A DNA stretch of 64,000 nt from Mesodorylaimus sp. YZB2_4 (GCA_030248295.1 JASANH010001216.1:1-64000); one strand, 5' to 3'; counted from the first letter of the stretch, positions 34,601-46,437 are shown. The notes: generated from the letters alone by a model not told the origin. Translations and numbers: made by a program.

Positions 34601-36007
34601 TTCATATGTAATTTAAGCTTCACTGGCGGGCGTGAGAAAAAGTCGAACCCCCACTGCGAGTGTGGCAAGGCGAGTGGGGCATAGAAGACGAGGCAGCCCC
34701 CTTGACTTGATCAGCTACTGTGAAAGTTAAAAATCGTCTGCGTTATTTTGACCCTGACCCCTAATTGTAGGTTGATGGGTAAAGACACGGGAGAGTTATG
34801 CTAGCAGATGTTTGTAACCAGGTTTACGTAGATGCAGCACAAAATGCGCGAAATTCAAATTCGAAAATGGCGGGAAAATGTGTGAGTGAGCATCCTGCCG
34901 CACGTCGCCTATTCATAGATATGATTCATTAAAAAGGCGGGCATTTCCGTCTGAAATGCTTTGATAAAGGATTTCCCCACGCCTCTCACAAGTCAGTGAG
35001 AAGAATGGGGCGGACTGTCTTGAGGAGTCGATACGGAATGGAAGGCTGCTGCTTTCTCCGTGTTGATTGTGTGGGAAAACCATCTGTCAGTAATTTTAAA
35101 CGCGTTTTGAATGACATCAGTAGCGGTTACGTAGTAGCCTTGTGTTCTCTGTACAGAAAACGCCTGACTGATCAGTGGTGATCAGAAACGCTGATCATCT
35201 TGCTGATCGCTGTTGATCAGCACTATTGATCATGATCGCTGTTGATCAGCACTGATCGTTGTTGAGCAGCACTGATCGCTGTTGATCAGCACTGATCGCT
35301 GTTGATCAGCACTGATCGCTGTTGATCAGCACTGATCGCTGTTGATCAGCACTGATCGCTGTTGATCAGCACTGATCGCTGTTGATCAGCACTGATCGCT
35401 GTTGATCAGCACTGATCGCTGTTGATCAGCACTGATCGCTGTTGATCAGCACTGATCGCTGTTGATCAGCACTGATCGCTGTTGATCAGCACTGATCGCT
35501 GTTGATCAGCACTGATCGCTGTTGATCAGCACTGATCGCTGTTGATCAGCACTGATCGCTGTTGATCAAATGTGATCAGAGAATCTGATCAGCTGGTCTG
35601 CTGAGCACTGATCAGTACTAATCTATTCTTAGGAGTCTGAACACGGTTGTAAACAGGAGGTGATCGGGGCCAGACCTCTAGTTCCTTGTCATGATGGGTT
35701 ATTTCATATTTGTCATGGCAGCTGTGGTCCTGCGAGTGGAGCACGGGTCCCCGACTGATGAGTGCTCTCTCCTTTCTTGGGTATTGCACATGGTAGGTCG
35801 GGTAATTGGGCAGTCTGCCCGGATATTTGTGATTGTTGAAACGAATTTTCTTTTAGTCGAATTCGAATGCGTAAAAAAATTATCGAAGGTCGAACTAGCA
35901 GCAACTTGTTCGATGTGGGACAATATTGTCTCGATTTCGAGCGTTTGTTGAAGAAAATCTGGAAATGCTACGAAATTGGAAAAATGAGGCCGGATCACAT
36001 CGAATGA
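28627..36007 (+). CDS. Divergent O-GlcNAc-transferase-like protein (TPR + GT41), 827 aa
   Basis: Exons: 28627-28848, 28912-29328, 29396-29509, 29565-29687, 29757-30182, 30245-30648, 30713-30959, 34158-34413, 34470-34593, 35857-36007; all junctions keep frame. OGT transfers GlcNAc from UDP-GlcNAc to Ser/Thr of nuclear and cytosolic proteins. TPR-like helices occupy about 10-95 and 140-215 ([19 protein letters not shown]), fewer than the roughly 13 of animal OGT. Catalytic lobe 1 (374-525) has [21 protein letters not shown] and [12 protein letters not shown]; lobe 2 (621-827) has [27 protein letters not shown] and a typical C-terminus. K640, equivalent to the UDP-binding Lys, is kept. The usual GNHPTSH is GFGSEYEY (383-390) and NGHTTG is NAGKIG (717-722), so activity is doubtful. 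A charged Lys/Glu insert (about 531-620) replaces the intervening domain. Confidence 0.88.
30989..32146 (+). mobile_element. hAT-like MITE, copy A (in OGT intron 7)
   Basis: The terminal inverted repeats are CAGCATCCGAAAC (30989-31001) and GTTTCGGATGCTG (32134-32146), perfect over 13 bp. They are flanked by a perfect 8-bp target duplication GGCTGGAT (30981-30988, 32147-32154). An 8-bp duplication with CAG...CTG ends is the hAT signature. It is 1158 bp without transposase coding. It lies just after exon 7 of the OGT-like gene. Confidence 0.92.
32155..34157. other. Rest of OGT intron 7, repeats only
   Basis: 32780-32890 is the GCACGCCTGGC repeat family. 33280-33610 is rich in CGATCCGATCC/GGATCGG words. 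No exon is seen. Confidence 0.5.
35165..35635. repeat. 20-bp TGATCA minisatellite (last OGT intron)
   Basis: The unit GTTGATCAGCACTGATCGCT is repeated 14 times without a single change at 35281-35560, with degenerate copies on both sides. Each unit holds one TGATCA palindrome and one further TGATC word. It lies in the 1.26-kb intron 34594-35856. Confidence 0.97.
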
Positions 36008-36177
36008 AAAATGAGAATGATGAAAAATTGACGAAATTATGCTAAGGAATAAGAAATTTTGATGGAGTTTTGACTGTAAAAACGTAACATTTGATTAGTG
36101 AAATTTCGAAAATACTAGGCTAGGAAAATCAATAGATTTTCGTTTTCAAGGTCTCGGATAAAATTCATTTATGTTCA

Positions 36178-36183
36178 ATTAAA
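36178..36183 (+). terminator. Possible poly(A) signal ATTAAA of the OGT-like gene
   Basis: This is the common variant hexamer, 170 bases after the stop codon and before the Argonaute promoter. Confidence 0.35.
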
Positions 36184-36485
36184 TATTTGTGCTTTTTTGT
36201 GATTTGGTTTTATAAAAATGAGAAATTGTTTGGTTGCTGTTGTAGTGGAGTCGAGTTTTCGATGAGATTCTGGTTGGGAAAGCTGGTCTGCCTGTTTGGC
36301 AGGGGCAGTACCTACTTTGTTTGTCTTTTCTAGGCTTTGCATGGAGTTTCAGAGATCGAAGAAACGGGGTCGGGCAAGATTTTTTGTGCGAGTTTGGCGA
36401 AATATTTGCTGGATGGAGATGGAATAGACTGGTTTTTGTGCTGGAAGGTGCCAGGGGCATTTGGATGGATTATAGACTGAGCGGG

Positions 36486-36520
36486 TATAAAAGGGGGGAG
36501 GCCGGGCTTGGACTCATTCT
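36486..36520 (+). promoter_or_regulatory. TATA box and initiator of the Argonaute gene
   Basis: TATAAAAG at 36486-36493 is followed 30 bases later by an initiator-like TCATTCT (A at 36516), the standard TATA-to-start spacing. The coding ATG is at 36578, giving a 5' leader of about 62 bases. Confidence 0.7.
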
Positions 36521-36577
36521 CGCTTCGTCTGTGGTGTCGAAACGTCGTCTCGGGTCGTTCGGTGATCTGGCAGAGAA

Positions 36578-39500
36578 ATGGCGGAACGAGGTATGGTGGC
36601 TGTGTTATCAGTGCTGATGGATGTTTCGTGGCGATCTATGCTAGCTGATCAGCTATGATCAGTGGCTTATCTGATCAGCCAGCACTGATCGCTGGCTAAT
36701 CAGAGACGCTGTTTGATAGCAATCAATACCGATCATTCAATCGAAAATTGATCAAAACTTATCAATAGTGCTCAGCGGATCAGTTGTTCAGCTTCTCTGA
36801 TCTCTACTGATTAGTGTTGATCAGTATTGATTGTTATTGATCACTAGTGATCAGTGTCTGTCGATAGTATTGTTATCGATCACCAACGAGCGCTGATCAA
36901 TAATATTGTTATTGATCACTAGTGATCGGTGTTAATCAATAGTATTGTTATTGATCACTAGTGATCGGTGTTAATCAATAGTACTGTTATTGATCTTTAG
37001 TGACCAGTGTTGGTCGATAGTATTGTTATCAATCACTAGTGATCAGTGTTGGTCGATAGTATTGTTATTGATCACCAACGATCAGTGCTGATCAATAGTA
37101 TTGTTTTTGATCACTAGTGATCAGTGTTAATAAATAGTATTGTTATTGATCACTAGTGATCAGCATGAATCAATTCTAGTCCGTCCTTGGGAGTCTAACC
37201 ACGTTTTATGCAGGATTACCAAACAGCTTCTCATTTCAGCCAGCGATGCATCTCGAAGTACGGCTGGGCGTGGTCGCGGTCGTGGTCGCGCGCGTTCGAA
37301 GTCAGTGACAAGGCCAGGTGGTGGTAACAACGATCAGGCGAACGAAGAAGTTGGATCCGCTGGATCCATCGTGCCCAGCGATATCGAGCAAGGAATGGGT
37401 GCCATGAGCGTGGCTTCAGCCGCAGCCATTGGCCAGTCGAAGGACGCTGGTTTTGGTCAAGGTGGACCCTGCCAGCCTACCAAGTTGACCACGGAGGTTG
37501 GATCTGTTGACGCCAGTTCTATCGTCGCGCCTAGCGATATCGAACAAGGAATGGCCGCCGCTAGCGTGGCTTTAGGTGCAGCCATTGGCCAGTCGAAGGA
37601 CGTCGTTGTTGGTCAAGTCGAAACCAGCCAGCCTACCAAGTTGACCAAAGCGTCAAAGCCGGGTGCGGGTCGAGGTCGATCAGCTGCCAAAGCGGCTCCA
37701 TCAGCGCCAGGCCAATCGACGGTTCGTTCGACCGATAGCACGTTGACTGCTGCTTCCAAATCGTCGGCGAGCTCGGTTGAGTTGGCCAAACGCCACGGAT
37801 ATGGTCAGTCTGGTCGCCTGGTCAAATTGCGCACCAATTTTTTCACGATCAGTGTAAAGGGCGATATCGAAGTGACTCAATATTGTATCGATATCAAGAC
37901 CGAGGGCTATGATCGAAAGCTGACCCGGTAAGCTTTTTTGGAGGAGATAATTGTTCTGTTGAATTGATCGAGTCATTATTGATCGATCGATTGAGTCCGG
38001 GTTAATCGATTGATTTCAACGCAGGGAGGGTCCGTTTCCTCGCAGTCCTCTTTGCTCCCCTGTCCTACACTTCTTTCTTCCAGGGAGGACAATTACATTA
38101 TTTTCTGGCAAGCGGGCAGGATACTGCGCTGGTTCGACGATCAATATAGTGTAGTGTACGATGGTGGCCATATCGCATATTCCTTGGTCCCGCTCAAGGT
38201 TAGCGGCAGGAAAGAGGTATGTCGGCCTGTTTGACATTGTGTCATTAGAATTCAATTCGGACTTTTTTTAGGAACGCATGTCTGTCGAGGTGAACATGGC
38301 GCAGTACGGTGGTGTCGGAAAATACTCCATCTCGATCGAATTGATTGGAGCAAAGAAATTACAGTTCAATGGCGTCAATTCAAAAGGAAATCAGTTGACC
38401 TTGGCCGTACTCGATTTGATTTGGCGTCAAACGTATAATTTGCCTGTCCAGAACAAACAGGAGTAAGTGGGGTGTTAAGGAGCCTGAGTGTCTGCTGGGG
38501 TGACCTGCTATATGATAGATGGATGATAAAGTAGGGACGGTGCGATCATGCAGCTGTAGAGGTTCGACTGGCAATCGATACTCTGCAGCCCGCGCTGCTG
38601 GTAGTGTCACCCGTCAAGGTGATGTGTCAGCCATTGACTAGGTCGAAGACTTGGTTGGATGGTTGGCTCTTTGCGTGGTGTGGAAGCTCCAATGTTCACT
38701 CCTCCAGTGTTAGGGACCTAAGCGTAGTACACAGCTGAACTTCAACTGATAGTACCCGTCTGCAGGGGCTGTACAGGGTTTGGATCTGCAGCAGTCCTCC
38801 CTTGTGTGCAATATCTCATCCTTGACCTTGCGGAAGTCTGGAGATTTGGTTTCTCATTTTAGAAGATCGTTCTATCCATTCGGCCGCAGTTTCTTTCACG
38901 CACCGAGTGCCAACGACCGCACCTGTTTCGACTTGGACGCTGGACGCCAATGTTGGAGCGGCTATTATTTCGCGGCCAAATGGGGAGTTGACTTTGTGCC
39001 GTTGTTGAACGTAGATGGTGAGTTGGACCTGAATTTCTTGTTTCTTGCATCTTATCGATCGTGTCCTGAGTAGCTAGCTACTTGCATGGCTCCCTCGGCA
39101 CAGTCGCGGCCGTGAAGTATGCCGACTTGAGCGACATCATTCTTCCCATGCCCCAGTCCAGTGACGCCGATGCACCCAACGGCGAGATCAGTGTCGAGCA
39201 TTCCCTTCGTCTTTGACTGCACACACTGTGGATAGCCGTGCATGCTGTGACCCTGACACACCAGCACCAGATATCTCAAGCGATTTATCACGTATATTTC
39301 TATTTTCAGTGGCCAACAGCGTCTTCCTGAAAGGTCAGCCATTCTTGCAATTCATGTGCGACGTACTAAACCAAGCCGCCGGCGCGAAGAAATATTTCGT
39401 TGAACAATTGGCAGCCATGACCGAACCCTATTACTTCAAGAAACCCGAAATCACTGTCTTGGACAAGGCCATTAAAGGTAGGTGAGAAGGTAGTGTGGAA

Positions 39501-42500
39501 ATTGTGGAAATTTAGGCGTAAGGGCTTACTGGCGACGCCAAAAACGCGGCCGGATTGCTGAGGGCTCTTACTTCAACATGAAAACTATTCTGCTGCAAGT
39601 TTCCCTCAGCTTACTCCCACCTAAGAGTACTTGAGAATCGCTCTAGGGGACTGTGCGGCCATCATCCCTGGCGGTTTGGAGATTGATACTCCCCTACCTA
39701 GGATACGTAACCATTCCTGTTGATGTTTCAGCTACAGTCTAGTGTATCATTTCCCGGCGCCAGGGTGCGCTAGCTAGAACTGCCTACACGATTAAGAATA
39801 GGGCGGTCGTGGGAAGAGTTGTAGTCCGTTTGTTGTTGCAGGTTATTTTGTGACCACGTATACGGCTCCATTGCGAATGCAGAAGGTCAATTTCGTGACG
39901 GAGGAACCAGCTGACAAGTTGACATTCGATGTACGAGATGGCGAGGGGACTCGGAAGGTCACGGTGGCTGATTATTTCGCTACTCGTCGTACCCCACTGC
40001 GTTATCCATTCTTTCCTTGCTTGAACACGGGTGGAAAACGACGATCCGCTCTGCTACCTTTGGAAGTGTGCGAAATATACTCGCCGCAAAGAGTGCGTGG
40101 AAAATTGACCGATACGCAGACGTCGATGATGATCAAGGTAAACTGTGGGGTCCAGGTCGAGGCTGAGCTAGGGTTGGCGAGCATACGAAGAAGAGATTGG
40201 TTGGAAAGTTAGGGAGGGGAGGCTGAGAAATAGACTGTAGAATTCGAGAAATAAAGGAATGGTCTGAGTAGGAATCGAACTCGCGCCTGAAATCTTTCTG
40301 GCGTTCTGACCACAATCTAGTGAAACATCTGAGGTGTGGGTGACATTAGAACGTAGGACTCCGAATCCTACCAGGACTGGGCTATGCCTCAGAGGCTCGA
40401 TCGGCAGTCGATACTGTGCGGAGCCAGCAGCTGGGAGCGTCACCCGGCAGGATGATGTTCCAGCCGCGGACCAGACTGAGACTTGGTAGGCTACCCGGGT
40501 TTTTGGCGTGGTGCAACAGCTCTACCGGTCACGGACACAATCGTATTACACGTGCGAGGTTTATGTGAACACATTTCTTTCAGGGCGTGTGCACGGATGC
40601 GGTTGAACGCGAGCATCGTATCAACACGATCATGAAGAAGGCCAACATGGAGCAGGATCCGTTCGCGAAGCGACTCGGATTGCAGTTGAACACCAAAACG
40701 ATGTCCGTGGATGGACGAGTTTTGATGGCACCATCTTTGCAATACTCGAGGAATCAGGTGAGTCTTCGGCGCACTCGAGGTCTATGGGTCTACAATAGTG
40801 ACCTGGCCTGGCGTTTGGCAAGGTCCTGTGCCTAGGGACAGCTAGTGGGTAGGTCTGTGTACCAGTATGTGCCTGGTGTAGACCATGTCACAGATATTAG
40901 ACAACGCACAACTTGAATTTCCCGCTTCAAGCCGCTCATGACAATTCTTACTTAAAAAGTTCGTCGCTTCAAACCTTGTGCGCGTCCCGGTTTTGAAAAA
41001 ATTTTAAAACAGAATAGCGAGTTCTGGCCGGTTTTTGAAAAAGTATACCAATTGAAGCCATAAATTAGAAAAACTGTTGACATAAAAGATGTCAATTTAG
41101 CTGCGCGCACGCTTTATAGGTACTTTAGTAAGAAACCCCCTATGTGTGTAAAATTGCCATAAGCGGCTTGCCAGAAAATTTGCGATGGAATGGTCTAGAA
41201 TGATCCTTTCCCTATCAACAGTACTGGAACCATCGTGGTGTGGGGTGACCATCTACCGCACGAGCAAGCTTGGCAGCCAGTCAGATAGGGCAAGTGCGAA
41301 CTGGACCAGTGATGCGGGGCTTATTCCAGTCCTCTTCCAGTCTCAGCCAGACAGACCAGTCTTACTTCTCAAATGGTGTCTTTTCAGATCGTTCCGAGGG
41401 ACGGCGTGTGGCAGATGAACCACATGACCAAGTTGTTCGCTGCGAGCACGATCACTGGTTACGGGTTGATTTCGTTCATTGGTCAGAATCAGGCGTCTGA
41501 ACTGGCGTAAGTGTGTGCTCGCATTTAGTTTCTAGAGTTTTGTCAAAATCTTTCGCCTGTTTAGGCAGTTTTGCGGGGCCTTGATGGGCATGGGCAGGCA
41601 AATGGGTCTGCAGGTGGCGCAAGAAATGCCATCCAGTGTATACTACGTTCGAAACGCGGGTGAAGTACGCAGTGCCATCGAATCGTGTTTGGCCGAGTGC
41701 GCGAGGAAGGGCAAGAAATGCGATCTTATTATTGTCCCTATGGGTGCCAAGAATACGGAGAATTATGGTAAGTCGGCACAATTCAACATTGAGTGGGACT
41801 TTGCTGGGGAGCCTGTACAGGAGGATCGATCCAGACTGGCCAGGGTTGCCTACCCCTTTTGTGATATAATGTGGATTCGTGGGACTCGAGTAGGTTAGGC
41901 GGCATCTTGAAAAACCTAAGGCTGATTTTTTCTGTCTGGCTCAACTGGGGATTAGCCAACCAGTTTTGAGGAATGACTTCTCTTGTCTGCAGAGGTTCTT
42001 ATGACAAGTTGATACTGTGCCCGAATCCAGCAGCTCGGAGCATTTCTTTCCAGTCACGGTGATGTTTCAGCCGTGGAACATGTCTGGGCTTTTGGCATGG
42101 TGCCAATGCTCCACTGGTCATTCCCTTTTCAATATGGGCCACGATAGCACCGCTAGCAGCATAGCCACTGGTCCTTAGTCTGGATTCGGGCTGATGACTC
42201 CAGTGGAACTCTGTCTTGCCGTTTGAGTATGCTAGTATGAGTGTAACAACTTTTGGGCCAGGTTAAAATACAATGCGCTTAATATATTATTTTATTTTAG
42301 CCGCGGTCAAAGCGCACGCAGAACGCGAATTCGGTGTTGTCACGCAAGTGGTGCTCCAACGCAATATTCGTCCAATCAAACCCCAAACATTGTCAAATAT
42401 AATTCTGAAAATCAATTCGAAATTGGGTGGCATCAATTGCAGTTTGGTGGCCGATGCAGTGACCAAGAAATACTTGATCAATCAGCGCACTTTGGTGTTG

Positions 42501-45500
42501 GGGTTGGACGTGACTCATCCTGGACCTACCGACAAGAAGACACCGTCGATCGGAGCGGTAAGAGTGTGATAGGCATGAACTATGCCCTCTGGCCTATTGG
42601 TGCACTGGTTTATGGAACCTGCCCCTTGTCTCCCCTAAGTCAGGGCCGGCACGAGACCGAGATCGAGACTGAGATCGAAGTCGAGTGTCAGGTTGGATTG
42701 TAGGCATCGTTAGAAAAGTGGAGGTCCTGGTCTGAACGTGCTCTGTGAGCACTTCGGGCTCAGGTCCGTGAGAATTTCTCTGATGGCCAGCACGTGCGAG
42801 GGGTCCTTGAATTGGTCTTCTCGGGGCGGGATAGTGAAATGTACCGAGAAGTGTCTGCAGTGCGCGGGTTGGTTCCTGCTGCTTGAGTCATCCTCTTATC
42901 AGTCTTACTACTGCATCCTAGGGCGAGCCAAGGATTTGAAGAGGGTGCTGTGACCATCCTGTACGTGTAGGGGTTACTGATGCATGTAGGTGTACTTGGC
43001 CCCCGCATCCAGCGTATCAGTTGCCTTCGTTGGCTTCCAGGCAAGGCAGAAACCCGTCAAGGTGATGTCTCTGGCTTCCCCGAGTAGGAGGCCTGCCTGG
43101 GATTTATGAGACCATGTGCTCCCCGCGGTATCTTCTCCAATGTAGGGCTATTCCGCCTACTGCACTGACTCAGGGTCCGTTTTCAGGCTGTTGGCAACAT
43201 CGATCTGCTGCCGGGCAAGTTCGGAGCAAGCATATGCGTGCAGAAACATCGTAAGCTTTTTCTCGGCAGATTTTTGAATGTTTTGCTGAATTTTCCTAAT
43301 TTAGGTCGCGAGGCAGTGGTTTATTTGACTGAGGCGATTCAGCAACGTTTGAAGGATTTTTGGGATCAAACTGGCTCAATGCCGGACAGAATCATCGTGT
43401 ATCGAGATGGTGTGGCTGAGGGGCAGTTCGCCGAGGTGAGACGGGTCAGGGAGAGGGGATAGGGGCCGATCCAAATGACCCCGGATGATTTCGCATGGCC
43501 TGTCGAGCCGTGAAATTGGCTGGCGCTGGTCACCATTCGGCTTTGAAATGGCATTTGGCGCCAGCGTGGCCCTTCGAAGTCCAGCTCTCTTGTGTTAGGC
43601 AGGGGCTTGAGCAGAGGAACAACCAAGTCAAAGGACTGGGACCCATTCAGCTGACCTTCCTAGTGTGGTATTTACAAGAATCGCTCTTGCTGCAGGTTCT
43701 GCGAGAAGAAATGAAAGGCTTACGTATCGCTTTGGAATCGTTGGGTGGAGGGAATCCGTCTCCAAAAATAACGTTTATCGTCGTCCAAAAAAGACATCAT
43801 GCACGATTTTTCTGCGAAAATGAGCGGGACCAAAATGGGCGTGGCAGGAATATTCCAGCTGGCACAGTGGTCGACACAGTGATCACTGACGCGGAATTGT
43901 ACGACTTCTATTTGTGCAGTCACGCTGGCATCCAGGTGAGTGTTGGCACCTCAATATGGTCGGGCGTCCCTAAAAGTCTTGACAGTTCAAAATTGTCAAG
44001 TAAGCCATCGAGGGGAAGCAAAATTAGGTTCAATGGGTCTAGTCGAAACTGGGGTTTTATCTTTCCTTCCGCCAATATACATTAAAAATAAAAATAACAA
44101 AAGAATATAAATTGGGACTCTAGCCACCCAGTGCTGGCATGATATTTTTCTGATAAAAAAGGGCGAAGCTTCCCCACTAGCAGTAGAATAGGGATCAGGT
44201 GGAGGCATTTTCATATTCTTTACTGTTGTATATAGTGGCTCGATACTGCACGGAGCTGGCAGCTGGCAGCGTCACCCGTCATGGTGGTGGTCCAGCCATT
44301 AACTAGGTTGCATGCTCTGGGTTTTCAGCGTTTTGCAAAATTCCTTCAGTAGACGGGCGCAGTCGTATTATACATGTAGATCCCAGGAAACTCTGACTCT
44401 GCGGGTGTCTGGTGATGGACTGTCATGTTTTCAGGGCACCAGTCGACCGACCCATTACTACGTTCTGAGAGACGACAACGACTTCAGTCAGGATGAATTG
44501 CAGTCAATCACGTACCAAATGTGCCACTTGTACGCCCGGTGTACTCGCTCGGTCAGCATCCCAGCACCCGTCTACTACGCTCACTTGGCGTGCGAACGTG
44601 CTCGTCACCATTTGCACTACGTCTGGTAAGTACAGCTGCAGGGGCTGGGCGTTTTTGGAGGTGCTAGTCCTTCCCATTTTTGATCGCTGTTAAGACGTAG
44701 TTGGAAAATGCTAAGGTGACGTACAGTAGTCCGCAGTCAGAGTACAGCATTCAGACAGTACAGCATTTCGCAGGCAGCATCCGAAACCTAGCCTTTGGCC
44801 AGAGGGGGGGGTCATAAAATTTTTTCCCTGATTTCGACTGGAAGATTCTTAGTTCTCCTTAATTTTCTTGATTTTATTTTTTGGACAAGAGCTAAAATTA
44901 TTATCTGAATTTTCGCGACTTTAAACATGAAACACAATTTTTTAGTTTTCTCTGATTTGGGCTAGAATATTTTCATTTTCCCTGATTTTCGCAGGTTTTT
45001 CGCACAGTTTTCAAACAGGTTTTATGGTTTTTAAACCGGAACCAACCCTGCTCAGCCTGAGCCCTGTAATTGCATCTATTGCTTGCACGCACGGTTTGGG
45101 GGGGGGGGGAGGCAATATTCAGAGACAGAGAAGGTCTCACGTTGGTAGCAGCGTCCCCGTCTTCTAGCAGGGACGCAAGTTTTAAAGTCTGGCAGTCTGG
45201 TTGGCACTGCAGTTCAGTCCTCTGTGATAATGTTGTTATAGCTCCTTTAGTATCGGTATGCCGCGCAAGCAAAACTCAATGAGAGGCGTTTAACGCAAAC
45301 CTCTCACTGCGCTCAGCCAAGTTTTCCTCCCGACTGTCATAAGGTTCTTGCACCTGCTCATCAGTACGCGCGGCAAATTTTAAAATATTTGGCCATCAGG
45401 GAGCTGACTCCTAAATTTACAGAGCAAGCGCTGATTTTTCTTAACTTGTGTTTTACAGCTTGACCCACTCGTACACTTGGTTCAGACCCTGCCGCGCCAA

Positions 45501-46437
45501 AAGTCGTGGCAGGGTCAGGATTGCGGTGGGGCTCACCAACTCTTGGCTCATCGAGGATGAGGGTCGGGAGTTCCTTGGCTTTGCCATAGGGGGGGAGGGG
45601 GCACTAATTTTTGGCTTGTCTAGAAGGGGGTCGGACCCGTTGTTCAAAATTTTAATATTACAAAATTACAAATTTTAATATCATAATTTTTCAAGCCTAT
45701 AGGGGGGTCACGCCCTTTTTCAGTTTCGGATGCCGTCTGGGGATTCTCGGAGCCTATTTGAATGTTCGAGGAAACAACCACCACCACCACAACCACTGAT
45801 GACTAGCTTATTTGTTATTGTTTCGTCTTATTAGTTTTGGGCGCAGGAAATTGTCCCGATTTGGCCTCCTCAGTCAGTACAGCAATGTTCAAAAGAAAAT
45901 CGTCAGTCAGTTTGCCTTTTGTAATAGGCGTTTTTGGCCAGTGGGGAAGTTTGTGTATTGGCTTGTCGGCGAGTGGGAGAGAGTAATCGATACTCTTCCC
46001 TGGCTGGGAGACGTCAACCTCTCAGGTTGATGTTTCAGCTGTAGGTATAGTCGCAAGACTTGCTTGCTCCAGTCGGAGTTTTTGCCCCCCTGACTTCGTC
46101 GGCCACTTCCCTCCTACGCCTGCTAGGCTTGGTTGCAATGTCTTATACTGGCTTGCCCCTCGGCCGGTCGATACTCTTCTCTTCAGGCGAGGGAGAGACC
46201 CGCCGGGTTCAAGTTTCTGACTCATTCGACTAGCCGACCTGCCTGGAATGTTTTTGAGACCATCGGCTCCCTACGGTACCGATTCAGCCTGTTGCTTTTT
46301 TCAGCGGTGATAATAGCGACGATTTTGATGCTCGATCGACCTGTACCTCGAGCAGTGAAGGATCAGTGGCCGAAGATGTCATGAAGTCATCCGTCATCGT
46401 CACCGACGACATCCGAGCTAAAATGTATTTCTGCTAG
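36578..46437 (+). CDS. Argonaute (AGO clade) slicer protein, 1051 aa
   Basis: Sixteen exons: 36578-36590, 37240-37927, 38084-38216, 38272-38462, 38863-39017, 39310-39477, 39842-40137, 40584-40757, 41388-41506, 41565-41767, 42301-42557, 43187-43250, 43305-43435, 43696-43935, 44435-44625, 46305-46437; every junction keeps frame. The protein loads small RNAs and silences matching transcripts. A 13-nt first exon gives MAER, then a GRGRGRGR-rich low-complexity tail (to about 205), the N domain, PAZ (about 400-548), MID and PIWI. The slicer tetrad is complete: D783 (GLDVTHPG), E823 (HRRE), D855 (YRDG), H994 (YYAH); 783/823/855 have exactly human AGO2 spacing. The 5'-phosphate pocket Y713, K717, Q729, K750 and K754 also matches AGO2 spacing. 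The end is DIRAKMYFC where MYFA is usual. The tail carries a 52-aa tandem duplication. A miRNA- or siRNA-class AGO, not PIWI, is inferred. Confidence 0.96.
36640..37180. repeat. 39-bp TGATCACTAGTGATCA minisatellite (AGO intron 1)
   Basis: From about 36813 a 39-bp unit recurs (TATTGTTATTGATCACTAGT then GATCAGTGTT and ATCAATAG). It is centred on the 16-bp perfect palindrome TGATCACTAGTGATCA. Copies are diverged by a few bases each. 36640-36810 holds looser GATCAG-rich text. Confidence 0.9.
38530..38720. repeat. Dispersed SINE-like repeat in AGO intron 4
   Basis: It shares GAGGTTCGACTGGCAATCG, GTGTCACCCGTCAAGGTGAT and GTCAGCCATTGACTAGGT-type text with copies at about 40390-40530, 42010-42120, 44240-44350, 53745-53860 and (reverse) 60360-60480. 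GGTTCGACTGG could be a relic of a Pol III B box. Confidence 0.6.
44775..45735 (-). mobile_element. hAT-like MITE, copy B (AGO intron 15), inverted
   Basis: CAGCATCCGAAAC at 44775-44787 and GTTTCGGATGCCG at 45723-45735 bound a sequence that is the reverse complement of copy A. Shared text includes GTTTTTCGCACAGTTTTC, CAGTCCTCTGTGATAATG and CCAAAAGTCG. It is about 200 bp shorter. No target duplication is visible (TTCGCAGG against TCTGGGGA), so it is older or rearranged. Confidence 0.85.
45968..46137 (+). repeat. Repeat also found next to the right-edge gene
   Basis: Starting GAGTGGGAGAGAGTAATCGA, it is nearly identical to 63679-63844 (for example TGGGAGACGTCAACC and GTTGATGTTT). It lies in AGO intron 15. 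Confidence 0.85.

Noticed and set aside
35281-35560. CRISPR-like array
   Set aside because: The repeats are contiguous with no spacers, in a eukaryotic intron. It is a minisatellite.
43495-44085. Single long ORF as an Argonaute exon in full
   Set aside because: Only 43696-43935 is exon. The flanks read into introns with good acceptor and donor sites.
46435-46437. Genome-wide reassignment of TAG as a sense codon
   Set aside because: Three in-frame TAGs suggested it, but TAG correctly ends the Argonaute frame after the family-typical C-terminus.
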